Shown: positions 40,339-42,034 of the stretch, in pieces
Position numbering within the stretch: position 1 is the first letter of the stretch
Layout of the letters: the number at the start of each line of letters is the position of its first letter
DNA from: CAZSHX01 sp964606895
GTDB taxonomy: Bacteria > Bacteroidota > Ignavibacteria > Kapaibacteriales > UBA2268
Length of the DNA: 42,034 bases
Assembly (NCBI GenBank): GCA_964606895.1
Contig: CAZSHX010000040.1
Location: forward strand, 1-42,034
Direction of reading: 5' to 3'
Program-made: the position numbers and the translations under genes
The notes under the pieces: generated by a model
Told to the model about the DNA's origin: nothing
The model's database searches: none
Seen by the model: the letters and a program-made list of their open reading frames with translations, nothing else

Positions 40339-41391
40339 TTGATTCAAGAAAAAAATGATATAAAATCGGATTTGGAAGTTCTTCATATTGCCTGCATGAG
40401 CGACAATAATTTTGTGCCTCTCACGGGAGCACTTCTTGTTTCAATTTACGAAAACAACCGCGACCTGAATACAATCATTCATTATTTTCATCGTAATGTT
40501 ACCGAAGATAATTTAATCAAATTAAAAGCTTTAGCTGAAAAATACAACCGCGAGTTAATTACATATCCAATAAATGATAGCGAGATTGAGCATTTTATAA
40601 ACAGTAAAAAAAGATTACCAAAATTGGTTTATTACAGGATATACATACCTAATATAATTCAAATTCAATCGGACAGATTGTTGTATTTGGATGTTGATAT
40701 TATTGTCAACGGCTCTTTGAAAGAATTGGTAAAAATAGATTTCAATAATAAATTAATAGCTGCTGTTCAAGATTTTGTTGTTCCTAATGAATATACAACC
40801 CAAATAGGATTAGATTCTGATCATAAATACTTCAACTCAGGTGTTATGTTAATCAACTTACCAAAATGGTTAGAAAATGATACACCCAATAAACTTTTAA
40901 ACTATATTGAAAATAAACCAGCTAATCTTAATTTTGAGGATCAAGACCCACTAAACGTTGTAGTTGGAAAAGAAGTTGTCTATATTGATATTAAGTATAA
41001 CTTTTTAGAACAATATAAATTTTCAAAAAGGGCTGATATAATTGAACTCCGAAAATGTCGAGAAGTAAGAAACTCAATTGAAAATCCAATAATAATTCAT
41101 TTCGTTTTAACTAAACCAAATAATCCGATATGTATGAACTATTTTGTGCCTTTGTTTTATGAGTACTTTAAACTTACTCCATGGTTTGATAACAATTCTT
41201 TAAATTATACCCTAAAAATTAAGATCAATAGGATTTTTCTTTCAATATTAAGTTATGATACCAGATTTGAGTTTTTATTCGGGAATTATAGCTTAATCAA
41301 AAGAATAATAATCTCACTTTTGGGCATTAATAATGTTAAAAGATTATTGAGGATTAAAGACATTTTTCAAAAACAAAAATTACTTTATTGA
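40339..41391 (+). CDS. Glycosyltransferase family 8 (first tandem copy)
   Basis: 350 residues. GT-A fold: LHIACMSDNNFVPLTGALLVS opens the nucleotide-binding domain, LYLDVDIIVNGSL carries the metal-binding DVD (118-120), KYFNSGVMLINLPKW is the acceptor loop, FEDQDPLN the catalytic region, and IIHFVLTKPNNP the C-terminal His motif. GT8 enzymes are retaining transferases that use UDP-glucose or UDP-galactose for lipopolysaccharide or other surface glycans. The start is TTG at 40339. This is supported by alignment with the paralogue, whose first residues (MIQES) match MIQEK at an ATG. It has no neighbouring polysaccharide genes in the window other than its own paralogue. Confidence 0.85.
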   Translation: MIQEKNDIKSDLEVLHIACMSDNNFVPLTGALLVSIYENNRDLNTIIHYFHRNVTEDNLIKLKALAEKYNRELITYPINDSEIEHFINSKKRLPKLVYYRIYIPNIIQIQSDRLLYLDVDIIVNGSLKELVKIDFNNKLIAAVQDFVVPNEYTTQIGLDSDHKYFNSGVMLINLPKWLENDTPNKLLNYIENKPANLNFEDQDPLNVVVGKEVVYIDIKYNFLEQYKFSKRADIIELRKCREVRNSIENPIIIHFVLTKPNNPICMNYFVPLFYEYFKLTPWFDNNSLNYTLKIKINRIFLSILSYDTRFEFLFGNYSLIKRIIISLLGINNVKRLLRIKDIFQKQKLLY

Positions 41392-41516
41392 GAATATGCA
41401 CCAAAATTACTTCATTCAAAAAGTCTTTAATTTGTCATTTGGAAAAAGCAATAAACACTGCTTGATACACCCAAGAGCTTCATGTTTTTTTATTTCAAAA
41501 GTAATCTAAGGGAACA

Positions 41517-42034
41517 ATGATACAAGAAAGCGAACATTCAAATACTGACTTAGAAGTTTTACATATAGCCTGCATGAGCGACAATAATTTTGTGCCTCTT
41601 GTGGGAACACTCCTTGTTTCAATATACGAAAACAACCGTACCTTGAACACAATCATTCACTATTTTCATCACAATGTTGCCGAAGACAATCTTACTAAAT
41701 TAGAAGCTTTAGCTGTAAAATACAAACGAAATTTATTGACTTATGAGGTAAAAGATAACGAGATTGAAAATTTTACAACAAAAAATATAAAACTGCCGGG
41801 TCTAGTGTATTACAGGATATTTATTCCAGGTATTTTAAAAATTCAATCAGACAGATTGTTGTATTTGGATGTTGATATTATTGTAAACAGCTCTCTAAAA
41901 GAACTATCCCTTTTTGATTTTAATAACAAATTGATTGGAGCTGTGCCGGATTTTGGGGTTACAAAAAAATACATAAAACAACTAGTGTTATGATTCATTA
42001 TAAACCTTACTATATAATTTATAAGGATCATAAG
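41517..42034 (+). pseudogene. Glycosyltransferase family 8 (second tandem copy), disrupted, runs off the window
   Basis: The first 152 residues align with the upstream copy, often identically (ACMSDNNFVPL, LYLDVDIIVN at the same residue numbers), with strong nucleotide identity as well. The frame then stops at TGA 41991-41993, after DFGVTKKYIKQLVL, before the acceptor and catalytic motifs. In another frame the last bases of the window read YKDHK, which fits the DHKYFNSG motif of the first copy. A frameshift or a small insertion of about 30 bases between 41985 and 42022 would explain both. The ATG at 41517 follows GGGAAC. Whether the 3' part is intact cannot be seen here. Confidence 0.6.

Noticed and set aside
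1..42034. tRNA genes
   Set aside because: No cloverleaf with T-loop GTTCRAAYC and matching acceptor arms was found by reading the intergenic regions on both strands.

Overview
The window looks like a chromosomal segment of an AT-rich bacterium of the FCB group (Bacteroidota/Chlorobiota; an Ignavibacteria- or Kapabacteria-like lineage is my best guess). Supporting signs are type IX secretion C-terminal sorting tails on two secreted proteins, a FISUMP-domain protein, an outer-membrane beta-barrel protein with a carboxypeptidase-like regulatory domain, and a Bacteroidota-type promoter (TTTG-N19-TAATTTTG) in front of a hydrogenase operon. No rRNA or tRNA genes were seen. The lineage is inferred; no marker gene settles it.

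Layout. 1-660: 5' part of an ABC exporter (+) running head-on into the 5' part of an SRPBCC gene (-), both without 3' ends. 684-3440: P-type (P2) cation ATPase. 3635-6033: a WbpA/WbpE-like UDP-sugar pair closed by a strong terminator. 6100-7600: non-coding, rich in palindromes and repeats, with an orphan small gene next to a broken PIN-domain toxin gene. 7718-9203: small operon of two lipoproteins and a TM2-domain protein, preceded by a rod-like structured RNA (6S-like candidate). 9695-21789: the metabolic centre of the window, described below. 22124-24245: FISUMP protein and a GT4 glycosyltransferase. 24435-26297: yebC and prfB, prfB with a programmed +1 frameshift. 26300-27080: second repeat cluster. 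27087-33638: kelch/T9SS protein, MFS permease, decayed HigBA module, SIMPL protein and a VIT/T9SS protein. 33935-37286: small housekeeping and hypothetical genes. 37312-40188: outer-membrane beta-barrel protein. 40339 to the end: two tandem GT8 glycosyltransferase genes, the second apparently broken.

The hydrogenase region holds two divergent copies of a HydABC-type, NAD-linked, potentially electron-bifurcating [FeFe]-hydrogenase, all on the minus strand. Operon 2 (transcribed first, 21789 to 17574) is hydC2-hydB2-hydA2 with a conventional ferredoxin-tailed HydB. Operon 1 (17217 to 9695) starts with a histidine kinase whose sensor region is itself an [FeFe]-hydrogenase-like H-cluster domain, followed by hydC1, a 1041-residue NuoF-GltD fusion in place of HydB, and hydA1. 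The fusion replaces the usual C-terminal ferredoxin of HydB by an NfnB/GltD-type FAD/NADPH module, so this complex could connect H2, NAD(H), NADP(H) and perhaps ferredoxin. Both operons have a similar -7 element followed closely by a TGTGA/TCACA dyad, which suggests a shared redox-responsive regulator. No hydEFG maturase genes and no response regulator lie in the window.

The non-coding DNA carries several families of short palindromic repeats, most of them in gaps between convergent genes. One five-copy family has paired hairpins with an apparent compensatory change. Another type of palindrome occurs in frame inside the T9SS tail of the kelch protein.
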